A stretch of DNA of 64,000 nucleotides from CCY15215 sp039194995. Lineage in GTDB: Bacteria; Cyanobacteriota; Cyanobacteriia; Cyanobacteriales; Spirulinaceae. Both the position numbers and the translations under genes were made by a program. The stretch is taken from positions 3,355-67,354 of the forward strand of contig JBCCVR010000011.1 in assembly GCA_039194995.1 (NCBI GenBank), given 5' to 3'. Positions 33,873 through 42,905 of the stretch are shown here, piece by piece (within the stretch, counting starts at the first letter, position 1; each line of letters opens with the position of its first letter). Below the pieces are notes generated by a model that was not told where the DNA came from, did no database searches, and saw only the letters and a program-made list of their open reading frames with translations.

Positions 33873-35399
33873 ATGGGAAAACTAGCACTGCTGAGCGTTT
33901 CGGATAAAACGGGAATTGTCGAACTCGCCCGCCAATTGGTCGAAGAATTTGCTTTTGAACTCCTCAGTAGTGGCGGGACTGCGAAAGTGCTGCAAGATGC
34001 AGGCATTCCCGTGATGAAAGTTAGCGACTACACGCGATCGCCAGAAATTTTAGGGGGACGAGTAAAAACGCTGCACCCGCGCATTCACGGGGGAATTTTG
34101 GCTCGCAAGGATCTGCCCCAAGATTTGCAGGAACTAGAGGAAAATGATATTCGTCCTTTGGATTTGGTGGTGGTGAATCTTTATCCTTTTGAAGCAACCA
34201 TTGCCAAACCCGATGTTACTGTTGCAGAAGCTATTGAAAAAATCGATATCGGCGGTCCGACTTTACTGCGGGCGGCGGCAAAAAACCATGCACATTTAAC
34301 GGTTTTATGCAACCCCGATCGCTACGATGATTATCTGAAAGAACTGCGCAACTCTAACGGTGAAATCTCCCTCGAATTTCGCCAACAAAGAGCGATGGAA
34401 GGGTTTATGATGACGGCAGCTTACGATCGCGCCATCTCGACTTATTTCGCCGAATTAAACGCAACGGAAGCGCCCTTTTCCCTCTTCGCAGAACCCCTGC
34501 AAACCCTGCGTTATGGCGAAAATCCTCACCAAAAAGCAACTTGGTACAAAATCGGAGAACAAGGCTGGGCGATCGCGGAAAAATTACAAGGAAAAGAACT
34601 CAGCTACAATAATTTAGTAGACTTAGAAGCCGCCCGACGCATTATTAAAGAGTTTACCGGAGAACCCACCGCCGCCGTTTTAAAACATACCAATCCTTGC
34701 GGCGTGGCGATCGCACCCACCCTAGCGGAGGCTTACGAAAAGGCATTTAATGCCGATTCTATCTCTGCATTTGGCGGGATTGTCGCCCTCAGTCAACCCA
34801 TTGACGTTCCCACCGCTAAGGCTCTCAAAACGACCTTTTTAGAATGCGTTGTTGCCCCTGGTTGTGACGAAGAAGCCAAAGCAATTCTAGCGAAGAAATC
34901 TAAATTACGGGTGTTAATTTTGCCCGAGTTTAATGAAGGAGCATTGACAACAGTGAAAGCGATCGCAGGTGGCATTTTAGTTCAAGCAGCCGATGAAATT
35001 GAAGATCGATCGGAAAGCTGGACGATCGCCACGGAAAAGCAACCCAGCGAAGCAGAATTGGCAGAAATGTTATTCGCTTGGAAAGTTGCCAAGCACGTTA
35101 AATCTAATGCCATTGTTATCACCTGCGATCGCGTCACCGTGGGGGTAGGTGCGGGACAAATGAATCGCGTCGGTGCTGCTAAAATCGCCCTAGAACAAGC
35201 GGGAGAGGCAGCAAATGGCGCTTGCCTTGCCAGTGACGGTTTCTTCCCCTTTGACGATAGCGTCAGGACTGCAGCCACAGCCGGAATCAAAACCATTATT
35301 CAACCCGGCGGTTCAATTCGCGATAAAGACTCCATTGCCGCCGCCAATGAATTAGGATTGGTCATGGTTCTCACCGGAGTCCGACATTTTTTGCATTAA
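33873..35399 (+). CDS. purH: Bifunctional AICAR transformylase / IMP cyclohydrolase
   Basis: A 508-residue protein that matches PurH from end to end. The cyclohydrolase part (about 1-195) has SVSDKTGIVELARQL, GRVKTLHPRIHGGILA and IDIGGPTLLRAAAKN. The transformylase part has RYGENPHQKATWY, LKHTNPCGVAIA, and the late DGFFPFDDSVRTAATAGI with IQPGGSIRDKDSI. It catalyses the last two steps of purine synthesis to IMP, in the cytoplasm. Length is normal. It is a single-gene unit between the restriction-modification pair and a structured intergenic element. Confidence 0.97.
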   Translation: MGKLALLSVSDKTGIVELARQLVEEFAFELLSSGGTAKVLQDAGIPVMKVSDYTRSPEILGGRVKTLHPRIHGGILARKDLPQDLQELEENDIRPLDLVVVNLYPFEATIAKPDVTVAEAIEKIDIGGPTLLRAAAKNHAHLTVLCNPDRYDDYLKELRNSNGEISLEFRQQRAMEGFMMTAAYDRAISTYFAELNATEAPFSLFAEPLQTLRYGENPHQKATWYKIGEQGWAIAEKLQGKELSYNNLVDLEAARRIIKEFTGEPTAAVLKHTNPCGVAIAPTLAEAYEKAFNADSISAFGGIVALSQPIDVPTAKALKTTFLECVVAPGCDEEAKAILAKKSKLRVLILPEFNEGALTTVKAIAGGILVQAADEIEDRSESWTIATEKQPSEAELAEMLFAWKVAKHVKSNAIVITCDRVTVGVGAGQMNRVGAAKIALEQAGEAANGACLASDGFFPFDDSVRTAATAGIKTIIQPGGSIRDKDSIAAANELGLVMVLTGVRHFLH

Positions 35400-35468
35400 C
35401 TTGGCAATTCTTACTCGCGCGCTTCGCCCAAAATCCGCCGAAAGAATCAGCGCGCTCGCCCAGCCAAG
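35400..35468 (+). repeat. Structured intergenic element after purH
   Basis: CTTGGC (35400-35405) pairs with GCCAAG (35463-35468), and inside them GCGCGCT (from 35417) pairs with AGCGCGC (from 35449). GCGCGCT also occurs as a direct repeat followed by similar bases. There is no T-run right behind it, so it may be a dispersed repeat rather than a terminator. Confidence 0.4.
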
Positions 35469-35526
35469 CAGGTTGCGACCCAGAGGCAAGGTAAGATAAG
35501 GAGAACCCTGTTTTTTCAAAGTTACA

Positions 35527-36069
35527 ATGTTAACCTCAATGGACTTTCGCGGTGTGTTCTCGCCGCGCTTCTTTAATAACTTCTTCCCCATTCCTGCAAC
35601 AAATACCCCCATTATCGGCAGTCAAACGCCAGATTTTCTCCTCCCCGATATTCGCAATCAAACCACCGTCAGACTGTCAGATTATCGCGGCAAAAAAAAC
35701 ATTATCGTTGACTTCACTCGAATCTTTACCGAAAAACAATATTGTCCCCTCTGCTACCCTCACCTTCAAAAACTGAACGAAAACTACGAACGTTTTGCCG
35801 AGAGCGGAACGGAAATCTTTTTAATAACCAGCACCGATCGCCGTCAAAGCCAGCAAATCGTCCGCGATCTGGGGCTAAAAATGCCCCTCTTGAGTAATCC
35901 CAGTTGCGATGTTTTTCGGACTTATTGCGTCGGGCAAGCTCTCGGCGCTCCTTTACCCGCCCAGTTTATTATCGATCGCCAAGGCATTCTACGCTACAAG
36001 CATTTATTTTCCTTCCTCGATCCGAATGCACCCATCGAAAAATTGTTAGAGCGATCCGCTCTCGATTAA
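35527..36069 (+). CDS. Thioredoxin-fold redoxin (AhpC/TSA-like) with a CPLC motif
   Basis: A 180-residue protein with a peroxiredoxin/thioredoxin fold. It has a PDFLLPDIRNQTTVRLSDYRG start, a central FTRIFTEKQYCPLCYPHLQKL in which two Cys form CPLC at about residues 76-79, and a C-terminal LPAQFIIDRQGILRYKH strand pair with the cis-Pro. In AhpC-type peroxiredoxins the catalytic Cys lies in a PxxxTxxC motif; here the CxxC resembles that of thioredoxin-like reductants, so peroxidase or disulphide reductase activity are both possible. Two starts are close (35527 and 35539). No signal peptide is visible. Confidence 0.78.
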   Translation: MLTSMDFRGVFSPRFFNNFFPIPATNTPIIGSQTPDFLLPDIRNQTTVRLSDYRGKKNIIVDFTRIFTEKQYCPLCYPHLQKLNENYERFAESGTEIFLITSTDRRQSQQIVRDLGLKMPLLSNPSCDVFRTYCVGQALGAPLPAQFIIDRQGILRYKHLFSFLDPNAPIEKLLERSALD

Positions 36070-36090
36070 ACTTCGGATCTCGAAGTAAAT

Positions 36091-37401
36091 TTATTGTTTG
36101 TGCCGATCTTCTCCTTTTCCATTGCGACGATAATGAACGCGATCGAACTCTTTGGGCCTAATCGTTTCTCCCTCGCCTTGTAACAGCCCCGATACCCCTT
36201 CTTGACCGATTTCCGAACGAACCGAACGATCGGGTTGAGCGCGATCGAGAGTTGGATCTCCATCTTCCGGTTCGTGATACGTCGCAATATAGCCCTCGTA
36301 GTTGCGAAGAACCACCTTATTCGTTCCCTGACTGATGAGATACTGAGGCATTACAGGAATTTTTCCCCCACCCCCGGGCGCGTCAATAACATAAGTAGGA
36401 ATGGCATAGCCGCTGATATGACCTTGCAGCCCTTCCATAATTTCGATTCCCCTCGCAACTTTAGTGCGAAAATGCCCTGCACCCTTCACCAGATCGCACT
36501 GATAAAGATAGTAAGGGCGAACGCGATTTTTCACTAATTTGCACAAGAGTTCTTTTTGGATGTCAAGGCGATCGTTAATCCCCGCCAGCAACACGCTTTG
36601 ATTGCCCAAAGGAATACCCGCATCCGCCAATTTCGATAGAGCCGCGCTCAATTCTGGGGTGATTTCCTTCGGGTGATTGATATGGACGTTAATCCAGAGG
36701 GGATGGTATTTTCGCAGCATGGTACAGAGTTCGTCCGTGATGCGTTGCGGCAGAAAAACCGGGACTCGCGTGCCAATGCGCACGATTTCCAAATGCTCGA
36801 TCTCCCGCAATCGCAACAGAATATAATCGAGGAGAAGGGGAGAAAGCGTTAACGGATCGCCTCCACTGAGCAGTACATCGCGAATTTGGGGAGTTTGACG
36901 GATGTAATCGAGTTGTCTCTCGAGGTCTGGCTTCCTAAAGGTTTGCTTAAAGTCTCCCACCAAACGAGAGCGCGTACAATAGCGACAATAGCTCGCACAG
37001 TGAGTCGTTACTAACATGAGGACGCGATCGGGATAGCGATGAACCAAGCACAGAACGGGACTGTGTTCGTCTTCAGCCAAGCTATCTGCTTGCATGCCTT
37101 CAAACGCCAAAAGTTCTCGTCCCAAGGGAATCACTTGGCGGCGAATGGGACAATTTGGATTGTCGGGATCGATTAAATTGGCAAAATAGGGCGTGATATC
37201 GACGCGAAATTTATTTTGTGCCGTTAAACCTTGAATTTCCTCTGGCGTTAAGTCGATAATTTGGGCTAATTCCTCCAAAGTATTCAAGCGATTGCTCAAC
37301 TGCCAATGCCAATCATTCCACTGTTTAGGAGAAACATTGCTCCAGGGTGTTGAATGGGCATTGAAAAGCGGTTGGGTTGCAAGAGATTGGCTGGGTGACA
37401 T
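36091..37401 (-). CDS. KamA family radical SAM protein (lysine 2,3-aminomutase-like)
   Basis: A 436-residue radical SAM enzyme. The 4Fe-4S cysteines are Cys135, Cys139 and Cys142 in CASYCRYCTR. The family features SGGDPLTLSP (about 180-189) and NVHINHPKE follow, with a PLP-binding lysine expected near residues 320-340. It belongs to the KamA/EpmB group: lysine 2,3-aminomutase makes beta-lysine, while related proteins modify EF-P or act on glutamate. Without an EF-P operon partner I do not decide between them. I start at the ATG 37401; a TTG 12 codons upstream is possible. A charged C-terminal tail of about 55 residues extends beyond the core. Confidence 0.82.
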   Translation of the reverse strand: MSPSQSLATQPLFNAHSTPWSNVSPKQWNDWHWQLSNRLNTLEELAQIIDLTPEEIQGLTAQNKFRVDITPYFANLIDPDNPNCPIRRQVIPLGRELLAFEGMQADSLAEDEHSPVLCLVHRYPDRVLMLVTTHCASYCRYCTRSRLVGDFKQTFRKPDLERQLDYIRQTPQIRDVLLSGGDPLTLSPLLLDYILLRLREIEHLEIVRIGTRVPVFLPQRITDELCTMLRKYHPLWINVHINHPKEITPELSAALSKLADAGIPLGNQSVLLAGINDRLDIQKELLCKLVKNRVRPYYLYQCDLVKGAGHFRTKVARGIEIMEGLQGHISGYAIPTYVIDAPGGGGKIPVMPQYLISQGTNKVVLRNYEGYIATYHEPEDGDPTLDRAQPDRSVRSEIGQEGVSGLLQGEGETIRPKEFDRVHYRRNGKGEDRHKQ

Positions 37402-37588
37402 TTTTGTTCTTGTCAGAATTGGTCTGATAATGGTCAATACAAGATTTAGTTTTCAGGAGGTAGAATTTTTCATAACGAGCCAGTGGCGAGTTGCCATCGC
37501 CGCGATCGATCCTGTACGATCGTCCTACCTTGTCATGCTTTTCTAGTGTAACAATTTTTTCAAAATTATCACCGTTCAAGAATATATT

Positions 37589-38353
37589 ATGTCAAAAATT
37601 GTATCTATCCATTCCTACCGAGGAGGAACCGGAAAATCAAATTCCACTGCGAATTTAGCGGCTACCGTTGCGAGTTATGGATACCGAGTTGCTGTGGTAG
37701 ATACGGATATTCAATCTCCGGGAATTCACGTACTATTTGGTTATGGTGACGGTCGGCAATTAGAGCCTTGTCTCAATCAGTATCTTTGGGGAAAATGTAG
37801 TATTGCTGATGCCGCTCACGATGTCACTCATGTCTTGGGAGGCAATAAACAAGAGAAAAGTAAAATTTTTCTTGTTCCTTCTAGTGTCAAAGCCAGTGAA
37901 ATCGCTCGGGTGTTACGAGAAGGGTATGATGTTGGCTTATTAAACGATGGATTTGATATGTTACTGGAAGATTTAAAGCTAGATTATCTATTTATTGATA
38001 CCCATCCCGGGTTGAATGAAGAAACCCTTCTTTCCATTACGATTTCTGATATTTTAGTGTTGATTTTGCGACCGGATCGACAAGATTATCAAGGTACAGC
38101 AGTCACTGTCGATGTCGCGCGCAAGTTAGAAGTTCCGAAAATGTTAATGGTGGTCAATAAAGCACCCACCAGTTTTAATTTTCAGGCACTACAAGAAAAA
38201 GTCGAGCAAACGTATGATGTTCCCGTAGCAGGTGTTTTACCCCACTCGGATGAGATGATGATTCTAGCCAGTGAAGGGATTTTTACGTTGAAATATCCCG
38301 ACAATCCTTTGACGCAAACGATTGACAGTATCGCGCGGGATATTACGGCTTAA
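37589..38353 (+). CDS. ParA/MinD-like P-loop ATPase
   Basis: A 254-residue protein with the deviant Walker A motif YRGGTGKSNSTANLA at 10-24, the switch region VDTDIQSPGIHVLF at 37-50, and the Walker B-like LDYLFIDTHPGL near 129-140. It belongs to the MinD/ParA class of dimerising ATPases used for positioning, segregation and, in some forms, flagellar or pilus placement. There is no ParB, MinC or MinE nearby. The 3' end is convergent with the double cyclase gene, only 19 bases away. The divergent KamA gene lies upstream, with about 190 bases between their starts. Confidence 0.88.
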   Translation: MSKIVSIHSYRGGTGKSNSTANLAATVASYGYRVAVVDTDIQSPGIHVLFGYGDGRQLEPCLNQYLWGKCSIADAAHDVTHVLGGNKQEKSKIFLVPSSVKASEIARVLREGYDVGLLNDGFDMLLEDLKLDYLFIDTHPGLNEETLLSITISDILVLILRPDRQDYQGTAVTVDVARKLEVPKMLMVVNKAPTSFNFQALQEKVEQTYDVPVAGVLPHSDEMMILASEGIFTLKYPDNPLTQTIDSIARDITA

Positions 38354-38372
38354 TCAATTCAAAATTTAAAAT

Positions 38373-39953
38373 TCAAAATGAGGATTCTGACGATCGCGCT
38401 TCTTTTTCCAGAACCGTGTAGATGCGCGTGAGTTTGGCTTTACCTTTGAGAGAGACATTCCCCAAAAATTGATACTGAAAAGATTCAATTGAGGAGGAAG
38501 CCAGAGAGAGCAGCGCTTGATAGACGGGTTCGTCAAACAAAATTTGATTGATAATCGCGCGACTCATCAAACGGGACGCAATATTAACGGTATCGCTGAG
38601 AATATTGAACTCTCTGCGGCCGCGACTCGCACCGATTTCCGCCGCAAATACCCGCCCGAGGGAAATGCCGATCTGACAAGCAATCCGAACGGTTTGGCGA
38701 TTGACTGAAAACGGTTGAAAATTAACAATTAACTCGCGGATCTGACAAGCTGCGCGGATTGCCCGCAAAGAGCAATCGGAGCGAGCATCGAGAACGCCAA
38801 AATAAATAACAATATCGGAGCTATCTAAGTGATAAGTGGGATTTCTCATGACTCCCCCGGCATCGGTTACGATCGCATCGATACGAGAAAAAAGGTGAGA
38901 GCAGCCTGTGACAAAATCTTCGGCTTCGGAATCGCGCAAGCGATCGGCAGCATCGGACAAGCCGAGTAAGTTAACAAACATCACCGTCGGGACGAGAAAC
39001 GCCGGCGGGATGGATCTGCGCTCCGTATTTTCAACGAGTAAAGCCAAGACGGGTTCCGGCACATAACGGGCAAGAGGTTCGATTTGTTGCAAGAGATTCT
39101 CGATTTCTTGCGTAATTCCCTCTATGCCGCGATCGAATAAAAGCGCTCGCATTCTGCGTCGTTGTTTGATGGCGAGGTCGTATTCCCCCAAAGTCTCGTC
39201 GCTGAGGTCGTCAATGACCAGATGCCGGGGATGGCGACCCGCTTCGAGACGAAATTGCGATCGCGCCCGCATGGTGGCCGCCGCACTCAGACAAACCCGT
39301 CCCACCCGTCCGGCCCCTTCAGTTTGTTTGGCAATTTGCACGTCCTTTCCCAACAAAACTCGCATCATCCGTAACGGCGTGCCGATATCCGCCGCGAGAA
39401 ATTTTCCCGAATGAATGCCCACCCGCATTTTTAGAGACAGGCAGCCCCGAGGGGTTTCAATATTTTCAAATTCTTCCATGGCGCGCTGCATCCGCAAACC
39501 CGCCCGAATGGCGCGGGGGAGGTCTGTCTGGGCGCGATCGCGGCTAAATTCCACCAAGACCGCATCTCCGGTAAACTCCAGCAAATCTCCCCCCGATTTA
39601 CCGATAATTTCGATGATGGCTTCAAAATAGCGCTGCAAAATTGAGAGTAATATTTCCGCCCCGAGGGAGCGATCGCCCATATTGGCTTCCATTAACGGCG
39701 TAAACCCGGCTAAATCGGTAAATAACAAGGTGCCTTGGTGCCACGCATAACGAATTTTGCCCGCCTCGGGGGGATTTGTGGCAATCTGTAGGGGAAGATA
39801 GTCCTTGAGGCTGGCGTGTAACGTGCGCAGATGCTCAAAAATCCCCATCAGAGTATCGGCATCGGGGGAATCGTTTCCCAAAGCACTATAAAATCGGGAA
39901 GGCAGCAAAAAATGCAGTTTTGGTTCGAGTTGGGCAAGGGAATGAAGAACCAT
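38373..39953 (-). CDS. Class III nucleotide cyclase with two tandem catalytic domains
   Basis: A 526-residue protein with two class III cyclase domains. The first (about 70-235) has the metal aspartates Asp80 in LFTDLAGFT and Asp130 in TGDAVL, but the usual Asn/Arg transition-state motif is replaced by LLGKDVQIAKQTE. The second (about 318-515) has Asn328 in place of the first metal Asp but keeps LSDTVNIASRL (Asn457, Arg461) and a late LKGKAKLT. The two halves look complementary, as in C1/C2 heterodimers of eukaryotic adenylyl cyclases and as in soluble adenylyl cyclase. One active site from both halves is therefore plausible. Whether it makes cAMP or cGMP cannot be told. No membrane segment is seen. 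Confidence 0.87.
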   Translation of the reverse strand: MVLHSLAQLEPKLHFLLPSRFYSALGNDSPDADTLMGIFEHLRTLHASLKDYLPLQIATNPPEAGKIRYAWHQGTLLFTDLAGFTPLMEANMGDRSLGAEILLSILQRYFEAIIEIIGKSGGDLLEFTGDAVLVEFSRDRAQTDLPRAIRAGLRMQRAMEEFENIETPRGCLSLKMRVGIHSGKFLAADIGTPLRMMRVLLGKDVQIAKQTEGAGRVGRVCLSAAATMRARSQFRLEAGRHPRHLVIDDLSDETLGEYDLAIKQRRRMRALLFDRGIEGITQEIENLLQQIEPLARYVPEPVLALLVENTERRSIPPAFLVPTVMFVNLLGLSDAADRLRDSEAEDFVTGCSHLFSRIDAIVTDAGGVMRNPTYHLDSSDIVIYFGVLDARSDCSLRAIRAACQIRELIVNFQPFSVNRQTVRIACQIGISLGRVFAAEIGASRGRREFNILSDTVNIASRLMSRAIINQILFDEPVYQALLSLASSSIESFQYQFLGNVSLKGKAKLTRIYTVLEKEARSSESSF

Positions 39954-39965
39954 ATTTCAATGAAC

Positions 39966-40012
39966 CTTTCGACAAGCTCAAGGCAAGTAATTATTAATTA
40001 TCAATTATCAAT
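39966..40012 (+). repeat. Dispersed intergenic repeats (TTCGACAAGCTCA type, and ATTATCA units)
   Basis: CTTTCGACAAGCTCAAGGCAAG at 39966-39987 resembles the unit found in duplicate inside the histidine kinase gene at 41261-41336. ATTATCA units follow at 39992-40012. This stretch lies in the 188-base gap between the cyclase and the retropepsin genes; I see no RNA gene there. Confidence 0.5.
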
Positions 40013-40141
40013 GAACGATAACCAACCCTTCGAGTTTATCTCCTAGGAAATCAAAAATCACGCCTGACTCGGCCGCGAGCCTGTTGCCAAAGCGGTTAAG
40101 AATTGTTATGGATATTATTGTCTGGGAAAAAAATTTAAGTT

Positions 40142-40855
40142 ATGAAAATACGTTTCGTTGCAATCGCCCTTCTCTCCGCCGGATTCAATTTAGTTTTCTC
40201 TGCCTCCGGGCGCTCTCAATCGTTGAACGAGATGCTTCAGAATGCGATTTGCGCTCAAGACTGGCGGGGTGCACTACAAACTTTACAAGAGATCGAGCGA
40301 ATTGCGCCGGAACACGCTTCTCGCTTGACAACTTATCGCAGTCGCTTGCAAGATCTGGCCGCGCGGGGAATCTATCGTCCGGAATGGGACTGTAGCGGTG
40401 GCGGTTTCCCTGCCAGTACGACTCCATCTTTACCGACTGCCGCAGCCCCATCCTCCCAGAGTGGGGTTTTTCGGATTCCGATTAAAGATATTCGCGGGGG
40501 AACTCCGGTCATTGATGTAACTTTTAACGGTACGGAAACGTTTGAGATGCTTTTCGATACTGGCGCGACCACAACTTTAATTTTGCCGAGTATGGCAGCC
40601 AAACTCGGACTAGAAACCTTGGGGAATGCCGATGCAACGGTCGCGGATGGCAGAACGAGTAAAGTTAATATTTCTCGTGTCAACTCTCTGCAAGTGGGCA
40701 ATCTAGAACTCAATGATGTTACCGTAACTTTCGATCCCGGTGCTGATGAAGCGGGCTTAGAAGGAATGGGTTTGCTCGGTCAAAATGTCTTTCAAAATTA
40801 TGATGTCTTACTCAAACAAGATGAGATTGAATTGTACGAACGGGGAGCAGAATAA
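40142..40855 (+). CDS. Secreted retropepsin-like aspartic protease
   Basis: A 237-residue protein with a signal peptide (RFVAIALLSAGFNLVFS, cleavage probably near residue 25). A helical segment at about 27-78 is followed by a Ser/Thr/Pro linker and a C-terminal single-copy aspartic protease domain with FDTGATTTLI (Asp139) and a second GLLGQNVFQNYDV motif. It fits the clan AA retropepsin-like proteins found in many bacteria, which act as dimers because each chain gives one Asp. The likely location is the periplasm. The family's usual length is shorter; the added N-terminal helical part is unexplained. It lies between the cyclase and the GAF kinase. Confidence 0.85.
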   Translation: MKIRFVAIALLSAGFNLVFSASGRSQSLNEMLQNAICAQDWRGALQTLQEIERIAPEHASRLTTYRSRLQDLAARGIYRPEWDCSGGGFPASTTPSLPTAAAPSSQSGVFRIPIKDIRGGTPVIDVTFNGTETFEMLFDTGATTTLILPSMAAKLGLETLGNADATVADGRTSKVNISRVNSLQVGNLELNDVTVTFDPGADEAGLEGMGLLGQNVFQNYDVLLKQDEIELYERGAE

Positions 40856-40882
40856 TTTTGGTATTAACAAGCAAAAATTTTC

Positions 40883-42739
40883 TTACAAGAAAGAAGAGCC
40901 AGAAAACAATTGATTGCCGAAGTTGACAGATAACGACTTGTAAGTTGTATTGCCAGAACGATTTTCCGCTTCCGCATTTTTGCGATAGGCAGGGGCGATG
41001 GGAAGATTAATACAAAATTGGGTTCCGCGATCGACTTGGGAATAACATTCGAGGCTGCCGCCATGGGTTTCCGTGACAATTTGATAGCTAATTGCCATCC
41101 CCAACCCCGTTCCCTTACCGACGGGTTTTGTCGTGAAGAAAGGCTCGTAAATGCGTTGGAGGGTGTTGGCCGGAATGCCGCAGCCATTATCGGAAATATA
41201 AATAGAAACCCATTTGTCGCCGATCGCTTGGGTGCGAATGCGAATTTCTGGGAAGGGTTGTTGGTTGTGGGTTGCTTGCGCTGAGTTTTGCCGAAGTGTT
41301 GGTTGTGGGTTGCTTGCGCTGAACTTTGCCGAAATGTTGGTTATGGGTTGCGCGATGGGTGATTGATAGCTCGTTTCCAGTGCGTCGATCGCGTTGCTGA
41401 TAATATTCATAAAAACTTGATTCAACTGTCCCGCATGGCAAACAATGCGGGGTAAGTCGCCATAATCTTTGATAATTCTAATTGCAGGCATATTCCCTCT
41501 GGCTCTGAGACGATGATGCAAAAACATCAGCGTGCTATCTATCCCTTGGTGAAGATCGGCAGGTTTGGCTCCGTCACCGTCCAAACGGGAGAAAATTCGC
41601 AACGAAAGCACGATTTTTTGAATGCGATTGACTCCTTCTTGCATGGAAGCCAACAGTTTGGGTAAATCGATTTTAGTAAATTCGAGATCCATCTCTTCCG
41701 CCTTCTCGATAATATCGGGATGGGTTTGCGGATACTGTCTCTCGTAGAGTTGCAGGAGTTCGAGCAAGTTTTCGGCATACTCTAGGGCGTGGGAGAGATT
41801 GCCGTTGATAAAGTTAATCGGATTATTGATTTCATGGGCAACTCCGGCAATAGTATGGCCCAAACTCGACATTTTTTCACTTTGTACCAGTTTGGCTTGA
41901 GTGTGTTTGAGTTCTTCTAACGCTCGTTGCAGTTGTTCGGCACGTTCTTGTGCCTGACGGGCTGTGGTTTGACTCTTTCTGTATAAGAGCGCCCGTTCGA
42001 GGGCGATCGCAATCTGTCCGGCAAAAATATCTAGGAGTTTCAAGTCTTCAGTGGTGTAGCGATCGGGGGTTTTGCTGCCAATGACGATCGCACCGATTGC
42101 CTGTTCTTCGACTTTAAGCGTAATACAAATCAGAGAGGACAATAAACGATCGCGACTGCCCGCCCTGGGATCGGCTGCCACATTATTAACAATTTCTCTG
42201 CAACCTTTTTGGACAATTGTACCGACCAAACCGCAAGCCAGCATCAAACAATCTCGCGGCGCATAAACTGTGCCAAAAGCGGAAAGCACTTCTAACATAC
42301 CCGAGGTTTTTTCGAGGAGAAAAATCGCGCCATTACTAGAAGGAATGAGGGTTTGCAGTTCTGAAATGGCCAAGCTGGCAATCTCCTCTAATTCCAAACT
42401 GGCAGTAATTTTCGTCGAGAGATCCTGAAATAAATCCATCTCTTGGTATCGTTCCAATAATTCCGTGGCGAGGGATTTTTTCTCAATTTCTTGTTGCAAG
42501 ATACAAGCAAGTAGGGGTGCGATCGCGGCAGCTTTTTCATTTCCCCCGACCCAACCGATTGTTTCTCCAGCCAGAATAATGGGATATTTTCGATCGTGGC
42601 TGTCGCGCGCTTCGCCTATCAATATCTCGCCTTGTTTATCTTCAATGGAAATACAGGCTTGGCAACGCTCGATCGCCTCTCGAATCGACGCTTTAATATG
42701 TTTTTTTGCTATCGCACTTTTAAGATTGATGGATGCCAT
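40883..42739 (-). CDS. GAF-domain sensor histidine kinase
   Basis: A 618-residue soluble kinase. A small N-terminal sensor-like part is followed by a GAF domain at about 100-255, a coiled region, HisKA with His302 in AGVAHEINNPINF, and HATPase with the N-box in NAIDAL, DNGCGIP, FFTTKPVGKGTGLGMAI. It uses ATP to phosphorylate its own His and would pass the phosphate to a response regulator, which is not adjacent. I start at ATG 42739. Between the N-box and the DNGCG motif the protein carries an extra loop made by a 38-base tandem repeat, so this loop is unusual for the family. Confidence 0.9.
   Translation of the reverse strand: MASINLKSAIAKKHIKASIREAIERCQACISIEDKQGEILIGEARDSHDRKYPIILAGETIGWVGGNEKAAAIAPLLACILQQEIEKKSLATELLERYQEMDLFQDLSTKITASLELEEIASLAISELQTLIPSSNGAIFLLEKTSGMLEVLSAFGTVYAPRDCLMLACGLVGTIVQKGCREIVNNVAADPRAGSRDRLLSSLICITLKVEEQAIGAIVIGSKTPDRYTTEDLKLLDIFAGQIAIALERALLYRKSQTTARQAQERAEQLQRALEELKHTQAKLVQSEKMSSLGHTIAGVAHEINNPINFINGNLSHALEYAENLLELLQLYERQYPQTHPDIIEKAEEMDLEFTKIDLPKLLASMQEGVNRIQKIVLSLRIFSRLDGDGAKPADLHQGIDSTLMFLHHRLRARGNMPAIRIIKDYGDLPRIVCHAGQLNQVFMNIISNAIDALETSYQSPIAQPITNISAKFSASNPQPTLRQNSAQATHNQQPFPEIRIRTQAIGDKWVSIYISDNGCGIPANTLQRIYEPFFTTKPVGKGTGLGMAISYQIVTETHGGSLECYSQVDRGTQFCINLPIAPAYRKNAEAENRSGNTTYKSLSVNFGNQLFSGSSFL
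41261..41352 (-). repeat. 38-base tandem repeat inside the histidine kinase gene
   Basis: Two full units of 38 bases (41261-41298 and 41299-41336) and a partial third (41337-41352) lie inside the ATPase domain. As 38 is not a multiple of three, the two units are read in different frames and give different peptides (ISAKFSASNPQPT and RQNSAQATHNQQPF). The core resembles the dispersed TTCGACAAGCTCA-type repeat at 39966. Confidence 0.85.
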
Positions 42740-42905
42740 TGTTAAAACTCGGATCTGATTAAATGGAAGCGCGATATTAGTCAAAGCTTCTGAAATCTAT
42801 TCGAATTATAAAAATTAATTGTGAAAAACTTGTGAAGGATTTCTGTAAAGTTGATAAAGGTTTCAGCAACTTCACGGATACATCCCTATGTTTTTAATCA
42901 TTTTT

